Below, piece by piece: positions 28,641 to 37,850 of a stretch of DNA of 41,402 bases; position 1 is the first letter of the stretch, and each line of letters starts with the position of its first letter. The stretch is taken from assembly GCA_012837345.1 (NCBI GenBank), contig DURL01000183.1, positions 1 through 41,402 of the forward strand, given 5' to 3'. The notes below the pieces were generated by a model. That model saw only the letters and a program-made list of their open reading frames with translations, was not told the origin of the DNA and searched no databases. This stretch comes from Bacteroidales bacterium (GTDB taxonomy: Bacteria > Bacteroidota > Bacteroidia > Bacteroidales > Dysgonomonadaceae). The position numbers and the translations under genes are program-made.

Positions 28641-29663
28641 ATGGCAGCAACAACCAGAAACAGCTACGAGGCTATCTGCGGTGATATCCGGCAGGGACGA
28701 TTCAAGCCTGTCTACCTGCTGATGGGCGAGGAGGGTTACTTCATTGACCGGATCACCAGCCTGCTGGAAGAAAAGGTGCTCACCGAAACGGAACGTGATT
28801 TTAACATGCTCACCTTCTACGGAATCGATTCTGATGTGCACGCCATTATGTCGGCGGCACGTCGTTACCCCATGATGGCTGAACGACAGTTGATCGTGGT
28901 GAAGGAGGCGCAGAATCTGCTTCGGTTTGAAGAGCTGGATCACTATGTCAAAAACGCAATGCCCTCAACCGTACTGGTGATCAACTATCGCCACGGCAGG
29001 GTGGACAAACGGAAGGCTGTGGTGAAGAATATCGACAAGATCGGGGTGGTGTTTGAATCGAAAAAGCTATACGACAACGAGATACCGCCTTTCATCAATT
29101 CCTGGTTCAGGGAGAAGGGGATCACCATCGATGACAAGGCGGCTCAGATGTTGACCGACAACGTGGGAAATGATATCAGCAAACTGATTCCCCAGCTGGA
29201 GAAACTGATGGTCTCTCTTCCCGACACGGCGAAGCGGGTCACTGCCGGCCTGGTGGAACAGAACGTGGGCATCAGCAAGGAGTTCAATACCTTCGAGCTG
29301 CAGAAAGCGATTATCCGTAAGGATCTGCTTACGGCAAACCGCATCGTGAATCACTTCGGCAAAAACCCGAAGGAATATCCGATGATGGCTACCGTGGCCG
29401 TTCTCTTCAACTACTTCAGCAACCTCCTGGAGTGCTACTGGCTGGCTAATCGCGACGAACAGTCGGTGATGGCTGCATTACAGATCAGGAGCTCCTACAT
29501 TGCACGTGATTACATGACCGGCCTCAGGCATTACAGTGCGGCCAAGGTGATGGAGATCATCTCAGACCTGCGGCGCTTCGATGCCGCCTCCAAAGGGGTG
29601 GACAACGTCTCCGCCACGCAGCACGATCTCTTACGTGAGCTGGTCTATCGCATCATGCACTAG
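28641..29663 (+). CDS. holA: DNA polymerase III subunit delta
   Basis: YLLMGEEGYFIDRITSLLEE; AARRYPMMAERQLIVVKEAQ; Lid/collar-like arrangement; possible GTG start at 28614. Confidence 0.9.
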   Translation: MAATTRNSYEAICGDIRQGRFKPVYLLMGEEGYFIDRITSLLEEKVLTETERDFNMLTFYGIDSDVHAIMSAARRYPMMAERQLIVVKEAQNLLRFEELDHYVKNAMPSTVLVINYRHGRVDKRKAVVKNIDKIGVVFESKKLYDNEIPPFINSWFREKGITIDDKAAQMLTDNVGNDISKLIPQLEKLMVSLPDTAKRVTAGLVEQNVGISKEFNTFELQKAIIRKDLLTANRIVNHFGKNPKEYPMMATVAVLFNYFSNLLECYWLANRDEQSVMAALQIRSSYIARDYMTGLRHYSAAKVMEIISDLRRFDAASKGVDNVSATQHDLLRELVYRIMH

Positions 29664-30280
29664 TCCTGGCGGATCCAGTCAACGATCTTGTCGCTCAGGG
29701 GACTCTCCTTTGGCAATACCACGTCCACCAGGTGCCCCTCCTCATCGATCATGAACTTCTGAAAGTTCCAGGTCACCTCCTGGTCTATCACCCCGTTCTC
29801 TGACTTTTGGGTGAGCCAGCGGTAGAGGGGCGCGATATCCTCACCCTTCACGCTGATCTTATCCATCATGGGAAAGGTGACACCATAATTGCCGGTACAG
29901 AACTCCATGATCTCCTGGTTCGTACCGGGTTCCTGATTGTTGAAGTTGTTCGACGGGAAACCGATGACTACGAAATCATCCTCCTGATAGATGCTCCAGA
30001 GCTTCTGCAGCTCCTCGTATTGAGGCGTCAGTCCGCATCGTGAAGCGACATTCACAACCAGCACCTTCTTTCCCATCAATGAGGCCAGCTCAAAATCGTT
30101 CCCCTCAATATCCTTTACGGTGAAGTCATGCAACGTCCGGGATACATTTGCCTTTTCACTTGCAGGCTGGTCACTTGCTGTTACCTCTGCTCTCTTTCCC
30201 TGTTTGTTCTGACCATTGCATCCCTGTGTAGCGAATAATAACAGCCCCAGGATCATCATGACAATCCATCTCTTTTCCAT
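29660..30280 (-). CDS. Glutathione peroxidase family protein (Cys type), predicted lipoprotein
   Basis: VNVASRCGLTPQYEELQKLW; GFPSNNFNNQEPGTNQEI; WNFQKFMIDEEG; lipobox LLLFATQGC. Confidence 0.93.
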   Translation of the reverse strand: MEKRWIVMMILGLLLFATQGCNGQNKQGKRAEVTASDQPASEKANVSRTLHDFTVKDIEGNDFELASLMGKKVLVVNVASRCGLTPQYEELQKLWSIYQEDDFVVIGFPSNNFNNQEPGTNQEIMEFCTGNYGVTFPMMDKISVKGEDIAPLYRWLTQKSENGVIDQEVTWNFQKFMIDEEGHLVDVVLPKESPLSDKIVDWIRQD

Positions 30281-30411
30281 TTGATTCTTTTTAAATGTTC
30301 AATTCTGAGGATACGGGAGAGATCACACTGCTGATCTTCCACTTAATCGTCCATTGATAAACAAATGATCCTCCTGAACGGTTCAGTGCCCGCTTCCATT
30401 TTTCTGAAGCA

Positions 30412-30437
30412 ATATCCGATACAAAAGAAAAACGACT
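30412..30437. repeat. Dispersed imperfect direct repeat, copy 1
   Basis: ATATCCGATACAAAAGAAAAACGACT; 23/27 aligned positions match copy 2. Confidence 0.65.
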
Positions 30438-30725
30438 TAACCTGCAGGAATATAAAGCAGTATACAAATCTAAAGTGGCTGAGAGGAGCGCAAACAGAGA
30501 GTTGCCGTCTCTCAGTTCACAAATATGACCATCAGCGGTATTTGAGACGCCTAATATCTCAAATGCCCCCCTGTAATGAGCCCTTGCCATGAATGCTGGA
30601 TATCTATACACCCGCCGTTCGATATTTACACATTCCTCCAAAGAGTTAATCGGTCATCGATTCCGATACAAATGTGTCCTGGTCTATTTGTTAGGTTTGT
30701 GAACCGTTGCGGCGATCGGGGATCC

Positions 30726-30752
30726 ATATCGCGATACAAATATAAAACGACT
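30726..30752. repeat. Dispersed imperfect direct repeat, copy 2
   Basis: ATATCGCGATACAAATATAAAACGACT. Confidence 0.65.
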
Positions 30753-30880
30753 CGTTTAACAAATCATACGGCAGATATAGTTAATATCTAAAAATGCACT
30801 CTTTTAGATAGTTCCATTCCTGTTTTGAAGTTTAGCATTAGATAATGGCAGGAGCTGCTCACCAATGTGCCTCCTTAATG

Positions 30881-30917
30881 TTAAATATTTGAGATTAATA
30901 TATCTTATAATATTTAA
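30881..30917. other. AT-rich two-tier inverted repeat
   Basis: TTAAATATT...AATATTTAA (9 bp perfect) enclosing AGAT...ATCT. Confidence 0.6.
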
Positions 30918-31021
30918 TATCAGATATATAATGATTTTTAGTGAAGCTTTAATAAATACGAAAGCGACTCAATTATGCAATCTGCAGGTCAACCTTGATA
31001 CAATTGTACACAGTAGTGGAT

Positions 31022-31042
31022 GGATTTGTGGTTTACATATCC
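31022..31042. promoter_or_regulatory. Imperfect inverted repeat GGATTTGT-N5-ACATATCC upstream of the XRE regulator gene
   Basis: 7/8 arm complementarity, about 95 nt before the start codon. Confidence 0.45.
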
Positions 31043-31078
31043 ATTAGGCTATTTGTTCCATTTGTAAAAAAATATCCA

Positions 31079-31093
31079 TACATTTGTGAATGT
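31079..31093 (+). promoter_or_regulatory. Putative -7 element TACATTTG overlapping inverted repeat ACATT-TGTG-AATGT (operator candidate)
   Basis: -7 at 31079-31086; dyad at 31080-31093; HTH gene starts at 31136. Confidence 0.5.
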
Positions 31094-31135
31094 GATATCC
31101 CGCTGTATAAATATACATCCATTCCATAAACAGAA

Positions 31136-31591
31136 ATGAAAGAGCGAATCAAGAAGATCATGGAGATTGAGCAGCTGACATCCACACGGTTTGCAGACAG
31201 GCTGCAGATAAACCGTGCTGTCATCTCTCACATCCTGAATGGCAGGAACAATCCGAGCCTGGAGGTGGTGACCCGGATACTGGCTGAAATGGAGTACATC
31301 AATCCCGAATGGCTGCTCAATGGTACCGGTTCTATTTATAAAGAGGGGGTGGACCCCGATACAATCGGAAACCAGCCCGATCTGTTTCACCAGAATGTAC
31401 CGGAACAGGATAAGACTGGAGCACAACCGGAAAATGAGCAGGAAATGGGGGTTAAAGAGCAGTCCGGATCAATGAAAAACATTGAAAAAGAGACGATTGT
31501 GACTAGCGATACGCGTGACAGAAAAATCACGCAAATAATCATCTATTACAACGACAACACCTTTGAAACCTTTCAGCCACCCCATCGGTAA
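31136..31591 (+). CDS. XRE-family helix-turn-helix transcriptional regulator
   Basis: RIKKIMEIEQLTSTRFADRLQINRAVISHILNGRNNPSLEVVTRILAEMEYINPEWLLNGTGSIY. Confidence 0.9.
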   Translation: MKERIKKIMEIEQLTSTRFADRLQINRAVISHILNGRNNPSLEVVTRILAEMEYINPEWLLNGTGSIYKEGVDPDTIGNQPDLFHQNVPEQDKTGAQPENEQEMGVKEQSGSMKNIEKETIVTSDTRDRKITQIIIYYNDNTFETFQPPHR

Positions 31592-31694
31592 CATCCCGGT
31601 GATCTGATTCCACCATATTGAGCACCTCCGCATCCTGACGAAGGTGGTGGTACCCATTTTTTCATTCCTTTGGTCATATCTGAAAATTATGATG

Positions 31695-31702
31695 TACTTT
31701 TG
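31695..31702 (+). promoter_or_regulatory. Putative -7 element (TACTTTTG) for pyrK
   Basis: TAnnTTTG match 14 nt upstream of the first ATG; TTTG at 31669-31672 as a possible -33. Confidence 0.45.
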
Positions 31703-31716
31703 TAGGGAACAAAGCA

Positions 31717-32499
31717 ATGACCCCGATGAAACAACTCGTTTTCACCATTCGTTCCAACGAACCACTCAATGATCAGAACCATCTGTTAAAGGTAGCCCCC
31801 TCCGATAACACACCTCTGCCGTTGATGTTACCCGGCCAGTTTGTGCAGATTTTGGTCGAGAATGCCCCTCACACCTTCCTGAGAAGACCCATATCGATCA
31901 ACAACCATGATCCGGAGAAAAATGAGATCTGGCTGTTGGTGCAGGTTGTGGGTGAAGGTACCCGGAAGATCTGTGAAATGAAGTGTGGTGATCAGCTCAA
32001 CATGCTTCTGCCGCTGGGTAATAGTTTCACCATCCCTTCCGCTCCGGGTCATTTCCTGCTGGTGGGCGGAGGCGTGGGAACAGCACCGATGCACTTTCTG
32101 GGTAAGATATTGAAGGAGAATGGTTTCACCTGTGACTTTCTCCTGGGAGGTGCATCAGAGATGAATATCCTGCAGCGGTCCGAATTTGAACAGATTGGTA
32201 CCCTCTATTGCACCACCGAAGACGGATCTCTGGGTGAGAAAGGCTTCGTAACCCATCACTCACTGCTGCAGAATAAAGTGTATGACTTTATATATAGCTG
32301 TGGTCCCAAGCCGATGATGGTGGCTGTGGCACGTTATGCAAAGGAAAGGGGCATCGGTTGCGAGGTCTCACTGGAAAACCTGATGGCATGCGGCTTCGGT
32401 GCCTGTCTCTGTTGTGTGGAAAAAACTACCCGGGGCAATGTATGCGCCTGTACCGAAGGACCTGTATTTGACATAAATGAATTGAGATGGCTGGATTAA
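31717..32499 (+). CDS. pyrK: Dihydroorotate dehydrogenase electron transfer subunit
   Basis: [26 protein letters not shown]; 2Fe-2S motif [27 protein letters not shown]. Confidence 0.93.
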   Translation: MTPMKQLVFTIRSNEPLNDQNHLLKVAPSDNTPLPLMLPGQFVQILVENAPHTFLRRPISINNHDPEKNEIWLLVQVVGEGTRKICEMKCGDQLNMLLPLGNSFTIPSAPGHFLLVGGGVGTAPMHFLGKILKENGFTCDFLLGGASEMNILQRSEFEQIGTLYCTTEDGSLGEKGFVTHHSLLQNKVYDFIYSCGPKPMMVAVARYAKERGIGCEVSLENLMACGFGACLCCVEKTTRGNVCACTEGPVFDINELRWLD

Positions 32500-33401
32500 A
32501 AGTGACAATTGGCGGTATGACGCTGAGAAACCCGGTGATGACCGCTTCAGGTACCTTTGGCTATGGTACCGAGTACACCGATTTCATGGAGCTGGGACGC
32601 ATTGGTGGTGTCTTTGTGAAGGGCACCACCCTGGAACCGCGACAGGGCAACGACTATCCCAGAATGGCGGAGACACCCTCCGGTATGCTCAACGCTGTAG
32701 GCCTTCAGAACAAAGGTGTGGACTATTTCGTGGAGCAGATCTACCCTGTGATCAAAGAATATGATACCCATATGATTGTCAATGTATCGGGATCAACCGT
32801 CGAGGATTATGTCGCATGCTCCGAGAGGCTCGCAGCACTGGAGAAGATCCCTGCCATCGAGCTCAATATCTCCTGTCCCAACGTGAAGGAGGGAGGCATG
32901 GCCTTCGGCACCTCCTGTGTCTCAGCAGCTCAGGTGACCAAAGCGGTCCGAAAGGTATATCCGGGGACGTTGATTGTCAAGCTCTCACCCAACGTGACCG
33001 ATATCGCGGAGATCGCACGCTATGTGGAGGCGGAAGGTGCCGATGCGGTGTCTCTGGTCAACACCTTCCTGGGAATGGCCATCGACGCCGAGAGCAGACG
33101 ACCGAAACTATCCACCATCACAGGCGGACTCTCAGGACCCTGCATCAAACCCATTGCCCTGAGAATGGTCTGGCAGGTCTATCATGCGGTCTCCATCCCG
33201 GTGATCGGCATGGGAGGCATCTGCAGCTGGCAGGATGCCATCGAGTTTATACTGGCAGGTGCGACCGCCATTCAGGTGGGCACCTGTAACTTTGTCGACC
33301 CCTCGGTTTCGGTGAAGATTGTCGAGGGTATTGACTCCTACCTGCAACGGCACCAGATCGATTCGGTGAATGATCTGGTGGGGGCCATGGAGACCCTCTA
33401 A
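32487..33401 (+). CDS. pyrD: Dihydroorotate dehydrogenase (class 1B, NAD-linked) catalytic subunit
   Basis: [52 protein letters not shown]-like and [26 protein letters not shown]; overlaps pyrK by 13 nt. Confidence 0.95.
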   Translation: MAGLKVTIGGMTLRNPVMTASGTFGYGTEYTDFMELGRIGGVFVKGTTLEPRQGNDYPRMAETPSGMLNAVGLQNKGVDYFVEQIYPVIKEYDTHMIVNVSGSTVEDYVACSERLAALEKIPAIELNISCPNVKEGGMAFGTSCVSAAQVTKAVRKVYPGTLIVKLSPNVTDIAEIARYVEAEGADAVSLVNTFLGMAIDAESRRPKLSTITGGLSGPCIKPIALRMVWQVYHAVSIPVIGMGGICSWQDAIEFILAGATAIQVGTCNFVDPSVSVKIVEGIDSYLQRHQIDSVNDLVGAMETL

Positions 33402-33418
33402 GGATGAGCATGATCACC

Positions 33419-33460
33419 CCTCCACCCTTTGAGAAAATGAGATGTGGAGGGTTTATTTTA
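33419..33460 (+). terminator. Intrinsic terminator after pyrD
   Basis: CCCTCCAC ... GTGGAGGG followed by TTTATTTT. Confidence 0.85.
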
Positions 33461-33496
33461 TGAATATATCATATTGTACTTTTATTCCCGATTTCC

Positions 33497-33527
33497 TTTG
33501 ACAAAATGAACATTTTTTCTATCTTTG
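33497..33527 (+). promoter_or_regulatory. Putative promoter TTTG-N19-TATCTTTG for asnA
   Basis: -33-like TTTG at 33497-33500 and -7 TATCTTTG at 33520-33527; ATG at 33561. Confidence 0.7.
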
Positions 33528-33560
33528 TCGATTCAAATTGATTCTTAACAGATAGACTCT

Positions 33561-34598
33561 ATGTCAAAATTGCATATTCCGGAAAGCTACCTGCCGTTGT
33601 TGAACCTCAAACAGACGGAGTTGGGTATCAAGAGCATCAAAGATTTCTTCCAGGTGAATCTCTCCTCCGAGTTGCGGCTGCGCAGGGTGACCGCCCCTCT
33701 CTTTGTGGAGAGTGGCACCGGCATCAACGATGACCTGAATGGTGTGGAACGACCGGTTCGCTTTCCCATCAGGGATATGGGAGACAAGCAGGCTGAGATC
33801 GTACACTCGCTGGCCAAGTGGAAACGGTTGACACTGGCCGACTACGAGATTGAAGAGGGATTCGGTATCTACACCGATATGAATGCCATCCGGGCTGATG
33901 AAGAGTTGGATAACCTGCATTCACTCTATGTGGATCAGTGGGACTGGGAACTGGTGATCGGTGAAGGTGAACGGTCAGTGGAGTATCTCAAGAGCATTGT
34001 CCGCAGAATCTATGCCGCCATGCTACGCACCGAATATCTGGTCTTCGAGTTGTTTCCTGCCATCACTCCTCAACTCCCTCCCGAGATCACCTTTATCCAT
34101 TCAGAAGAGCTGTTGCAGCGCTATCCCTCCATGGATGCAAAACAACGGGAGGATGCCATCACAAAGGAGTATGGGGCAGTATTTATCATCGGTATCGGTG
34201 CTCCCCTTACCAACGGTGAGCCGCACGACGGACGGGCACCCGATTATGATGACTGGAGCACGGTGGGTGAAAAAGGATACCCGGGACTCAACGGCGATCT
34301 GCTGGTATGGAACCCGGTACTGAAAAAATCGGTCGAGCTCTCTTCCATGGGGATACGGGTCGACGCCAGGGCACTGGCCTACCAGCTCAAGGCACGCGGC
34401 AAGGAGGAGCGTCTCTCGCTATACTTCCACAAGCGACTGATGAACAATGAGCTGCCTCTCTCCATCGGTGGAGGCATCGGCCAGTCGCGCCTCTGCATGT
34501 ATTACCTGCGCAAGGCGCACATCGGAGAGATACAGGCCAGTCTCTGGCCCCGCGAGATGCGTGAGGAGGCCCGTCAACAGGGGGTGTTCCTCATCTGA
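33561..34598 (+). CDS. asnA: Aspartate--ammonia ligase
   Basis: VERPVRFPIRDMGDKQAEIVHSLAKWKRLTLADYEI; LHSLYVDQWDWELVI; GGGIGQSRLCMYYLRKAHIGEIQASLWP. Confidence 0.97.
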   Translation: MSKLHIPESYLPLLNLKQTELGIKSIKDFFQVNLSSELRLRRVTAPLFVESGTGINDDLNGVERPVRFPIRDMGDKQAEIVHSLAKWKRLTLADYEIEEGFGIYTDMNAIRADEELDNLHSLYVDQWDWELVIGEGERSVEYLKSIVRRIYAAMLRTEYLVFELFPAITPQLPPEITFIHSEELLQRYPSMDAKQREDAITKEYGAVFIIGIGAPLTNGEPHDGRAPDYDDWSTVGEKGYPGLNGDLLVWNPVLKKSVELSSMGIRVDARALAYQLKARGKEERLSLYFHKRLMNNELPLSIGGGIGQSRLCMYYLRKAHIGEIQASLWPREMREEARQQGVFLI

Positions 34599-34622
34599 GC
34601 ATTTGAATGCAGATGCAATACA

Positions 34623-34655
34623 ATCTCTCTCCTTTCCGGAGAGGGATTTTTTTTT
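34623..34655 (+). terminator. Intrinsic terminator after asnA
   Basis: ATCTCTCTCC TTTCC GGAGAGGGAT (10-bp stem with one G-U) followed by T9. Confidence 0.92.
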
Positions 34656-34684
34656 GAACCCGTGAAAAGGATTTTGTAATTTCG
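34653..34684 (+). promoter_or_regulatory. Putative promoter TTTG-N20-TAATTTCG for ung
   Basis: TTTG at 34653-34656 and -7 variant TAATTTCG at 34677-34684; ATG at 34708. Confidence 0.5.
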
Positions 34685-34707
34685 CAGGATAGAAACAACG
34701 AGACGAT

Positions 34708-35370
34708 ATGGATGTGAAAATTGAAGAGAGCTGGAAGAGACTGCTACAGGATGAGTTTGATCAACCCTATTTCGGCGAATTGACCCGCTTCGTGAAGGAA
34801 GCATACCGTAGCGGGACGGTATACCCGCCGGCTAGGCATATCTTTCGGGCTTTTGACAGCTGTCCCCTGCACAGGGTGAAGGTGGTCATCGTGGGACAGG
34901 ACCCCTATCATCAGCCGGGACAGGCGCACGGACTCTGTTTCTCGGTGAATGAGGGAGTAGCGCTGCCTCCCAGCCTGCAGAACATCTACAAGGAACTTCA
35001 AAACGACCTGGGCAGAGCTGTTCCTGCTTCCGGCAACCTGGAAGGATGGGCTGAGCAGGGGGTGCTTTTGCTCAACGCTACACTGACGGTGCAGGCAAAC
35101 CATGCCGGATCACACCAGGGCAAAGGATGGGAGCAATTTACCGACAGGGTGATTCACCTGTTGGCTTCCGAACGGGAGAACCTGGTTTTTATCCTTTGGG
35201 GAGCCTATGCACAAAGAAAAGGGGAGGGGATAGATACGAATAAACATCTCATCCTTAAATCACCACACCCTTCGCCACTCTCCGCACACCGCGGATTCTT
35301 TGGCAATCACCATTTCAGTAAGACCAACGCCTACCTGACGGCCCATGGTAAGGAGCCGATAAGCTGGTAG
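34708..35370 (+). CDS. ung: Uracil-DNA glycosylase
   Basis: VVIVGQDPYHQPGQAHGLCFSV; LLLNATLTVQANHAGSHQGKGWEQFTD; HPSPLSAHRGFFGNHHFSKTN. Confidence 0.97.
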   Translation: MDVKIEESWKRLLQDEFDQPYFGELTRFVKEAYRSGTVYPPARHIFRAFDSCPLHRVKVVIVGQDPYHQPGQAHGLCFSVNEGVALPPSLQNIYKELQNDLGRAVPASGNLEGWAEQGVLLLNATLTVQANHAGSHQGKGWEQFTDRVIHLLASERENLVFILWGAYAQRKGEGIDTNKHLILKSPHPSPLSAHRGFFGNHHFSKTNAYLTAHGKEPISW

Positions 35371-35389
35371 GATCAGATCCTCTCCAACC

Positions 35390-36841
35390 CTATCCCACAC
35401 TACCCTCAAGGCTGATCTGCAGTAGCTTCTGCGCCTCTACGGCAAACTCCATCGGGAGCTTGTTCACCACCTCTTTCACGTAGCCGTTCACGATCAGGCC
35501 GATCGCCTCCTCTTCACCCAGTCCACGCTGGTTGCAGTAGAAGATCTGATCCTCGCTGATCTTGGAGGTGGTTGCCTCATGTTCGAGGATGGCACTCGGG
35601 TTCTGGATGTCGGTGTAGGGGAAGGTGTGGGCACCACAGTGGTCGGTCAGCAACAGGCTGTCGCATTGCGAGTGGTTGCGTGCGTTCTCCGCCTTCTTCG
35701 TCACCTTCACCAGTCCGCGGTAGCTGTTCTGGCTGCTGCCTGCCGAGATGCCCTTGGAGACGATGCGGCTGCGCGTGTGCTTGCCCAGGTGGATCATCTT
35801 GCTGCCGGTATCGGCCTGCTGGTGGTTGTTGGTCACGGCCACAGAGTAGAACTCACCCACCGAGTAGTCGCCCGCAAGGATGCAGGAGGGATACTTCCAG
35901 GTGATGGCAGAGCCGGTCTCCACCTGTGTCCAGGAGATCTTGGAGTGGTTGCCCTTGCAGAGACCCCTTTTGGTCACGAAGTTGTAGACGCCACCCTTGC
36001 CATTCTTGTCGCCGGGGTACCAGTTCTGTACGGTGGAGTACTTCACTTCCGCGTTCTCCAGGGCGACGATCTCCACGATGGCAGCATGCAGCTGGTTTTC
36101 GTCACGCATGGGCGCCGTACACCCCTCCAGGTAGCTCACGTACGAGTCATCGTCGGCTACGATCAGGGTGCGTTCAAATTGTCCCGTGTTGGCCGTATTG
36201 ATCCGGAAGTAGGTGGAGAGCTCCATCGGACATCTTACCCCCTTGGGGATGTAGACAAACGAACCATCGCTGAAGACGGCCGAATTGAGCGCTGCGTAGT
36301 AGTTGTCCTTATATGGCACCACCGTACCCATGTGCTTCCGCACCAGATCGGGGTGATGCTTCACCGCCTCACTGAAGGAGCTGAAGATGATCCCTTTCTC
36401 GGCAAGCACCTCCTTGAAGGTGGTCTTCACCGAGACACTATCCATCACAGCATCAACGGCCACGCCGGTCAGCTGCTTCTGCTCCTCGAGAGGAATACCC
36501 AGTCGTTCGAAGGTCCTGAGCAGCTCAGGGTCCACCTCATCGAGGCTCTGGGGTGTCTTGCGCTTGGTGGGATCGGCATAATAGATGATATCCTGAAAAT
36601 CGATGCGGGGGATCTTCAGGTGAGCCCATTCCGGCTGCTCCATGGTGAGCCAATGGCGGTAGGCCTTCAGGCGGAACTCCAGGAGCCATTCCGGCTCCTC
36701 CTTCTTCGAAGAGATCAACCTGATCACCTCTTCATTGAGACCCTTCTCAATCACTTCGGTCTCCACATCGGTGGTGAACCCGAATTTATACTCCTGTGTG
36801 GTTAAGTCGTTTAATATCTGATCCTGATCCAGTTCTTGCAT
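35390..36841 (-). CDS. sufB: Fe-S cluster assembly protein SufB
   Basis: [67 protein letters not shown]; start trimmed to MQELDQDQ. Confidence 0.96.
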   Translation of the reverse strand: MQELDQDQILNDLTTQEYKFGFTTDVETEVIEKGLNEEVIRLISSKKEEPEWLLEFRLKAYRHWLTMEQPEWAHLKIPRIDFQDIIYYADPTKRKTPQSLDEVDPELLRTFERLGIPLEEQKQLTGVAVDAVMDSVSVKTTFKEVLAEKGIIFSSFSEAVKHHPDLVRKHMGTVVPYKDNYYAALNSAVFSDGSFVYIPKGVRCPMELSTYFRINTANTGQFERTLIVADDDSYVSYLEGCTAPMRDENQLHAAIVEIVALENAEVKYSTVQNWYPGDKNGKGGVYNFVTKRGLCKGNHSKISWTQVETGSAITWKYPSCILAGDYSVGEFYSVAVTNNHQQADTGSKMIHLGKHTRSRIVSKGISAGSSQNSYRGLVKVTKKAENARNHSQCDSLLLTDHCGAHTFPYTDIQNPSAILEHEATTSKISEDQIFYCNQRGLGEEEAIGLIVNGYVKEVVNKLPMEFAVEAQKLLQISLEGSVG

Positions 36842-36945
36842 AGCTGTCGTGAAATTTATGGGGTCGTTGCGACCGGCTTGAATATGTGTCGGGTGGTAGA
36901 TGCCGCCCGACTTGTAGTAACAACCGTATGACCGGTTTTGTTGCA

Positions 36946-36953
36946 CAAAGGTA
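36946..36953 (-). promoter_or_regulatory. Putative -7 element (TACCTTTG) for sufB
   Basis: CAAAGGTA on the + strand, about 105 nt upstream of the start codon. Confidence 0.45.
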
Positions 36954-37121
36954 ACCCTTTTTCCTCAATTTCGTTGAACGCAGTCAATGAAACCGCTGAA
37001 TGAACAAATGCCTCCGCAATTCTGTTACTTTAGTTGAAACATCTAAAAATCACTACTACTCAGCACATCATTTCCCGATTGTAGGGGTGTTGTGTTGCCA
37101 TTATTTAAAAACTAAGTAAAG

Positions 37122-37697
37122 ATGAAAAAAGGAATCCTTTTACTGATGACGCTCTTCGCGACGATAGGCCTCATGGCGCAGTCGCATTACAAAGTAGATC
37201 CGGCACACACCTCCGTCAATTTCAAGGTGAAGCACAGCGGTATCACCTTTGTGAACGGCAGGTTTGAGAAATTTGACGGTGGCATCATCGGCAGCCTCGA
37301 CAAGATGGAAGATGCCAGGGTCTTCTTCAACGTGGAGGTGGCCAGCATCAACACCAGTGTGCCCATGCGCGACGATCACCTGCGCAGTGCCGATTTCTTT
37401 GATGCGGAGAATTATCCTGCGATGACCTTCGAGAGCAGTCGCATCGAAAAGGTGGATGATCAGCACTACAAGTTACAGGGGAAGCTGCAGATCAGGGATG
37501 TGACCAAGGATGCCACCTTCGACGTGAAGTATGGTGGTCTTGTAAGAGGTGAGAACGGAGCTGAGACTGCCGGTTTTATCGCCAAAAGCAGCATCAACCG
37601 ACTCGACTACAATGTAGCGTATGATCCTGATGGAGCGGGTATTGGCAAGGAGGTGATCATCACGCTCTACCTGGAGTTCAAGAAAGCCACCCTCTGA
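37122..37697 (+). CDS. YceI-family (lipocalin-like) secreted protein
   Basis: Signal peptide; HYKVDPAHTSVNFKVKHSGITFVNGRFEKFDGGI; LRSADFFDAENYPAMTFESSRIEKV. Confidence 0.95.
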   Translation: MKKGILLLMTLFATIGLMAQSHYKVDPAHTSVNFKVKHSGITFVNGRFEKFDGGIIGSLDKMEDARVFFNVEVASINTSVPMRDDHLRSADFFDAENYPAMTFESSRIEKVDDQHYKLQGKLQIRDVTKDATFDVKYGGLVRGENGAETAGFIAKSSINRLDYNVAYDPDGAGIGKEVIITLYLEFKKATL

Positions 37698-37741
37698 TAC
37701 AAAAGCCGGCAGGAGAACCGGAAGTAAATAAAACATTTAAG

Positions 37742-37800
37742 TTTCGCATGCTCTGTATACAGCTAAATTATCGACTGACAATTTTTTTGAACATGCGAAA
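37742..37800. other. Nested inverted repeat: 9-bp arms TTTCGCATG/CATGCGAAA enclosing palindrome CTGTATACAG (37753-37762)
   Basis: Exact arm complementarity read directly; lies in the YceI/DUF3298 intergenic gap. Confidence 0.7.
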
Positions 37801-37821
37801 GCTCAGTAAATCATATTGTAG

Positions 37822-37850
37822 AGGAGACCGTCGGGTCTCCTTTATTTTTG
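37822..37850. terminator. Hairpin terminator between YceI and the convergent DUF3298-type gene
   Basis: AGGAGACC GTCG GGTCTCCT followed by TTATTTTTG. Confidence 0.85.

Noticed and set aside
30291-30641. 116-aa minus-strand ORF between the peroxidase gene and the XRE gene
   Set aside because: No recognisable family, and the region looks non-coding and AT-rich; could be a decayed gene but that cannot be supported from sequence alone.
35579-36805. 408-aa plus-strand ORF antisense to sufB
   Set aside because: Fully antisense to an unmistakable sufB; composition is typical of a mirror frame in a GC-rich codon-biased gene; no recognisable domains.
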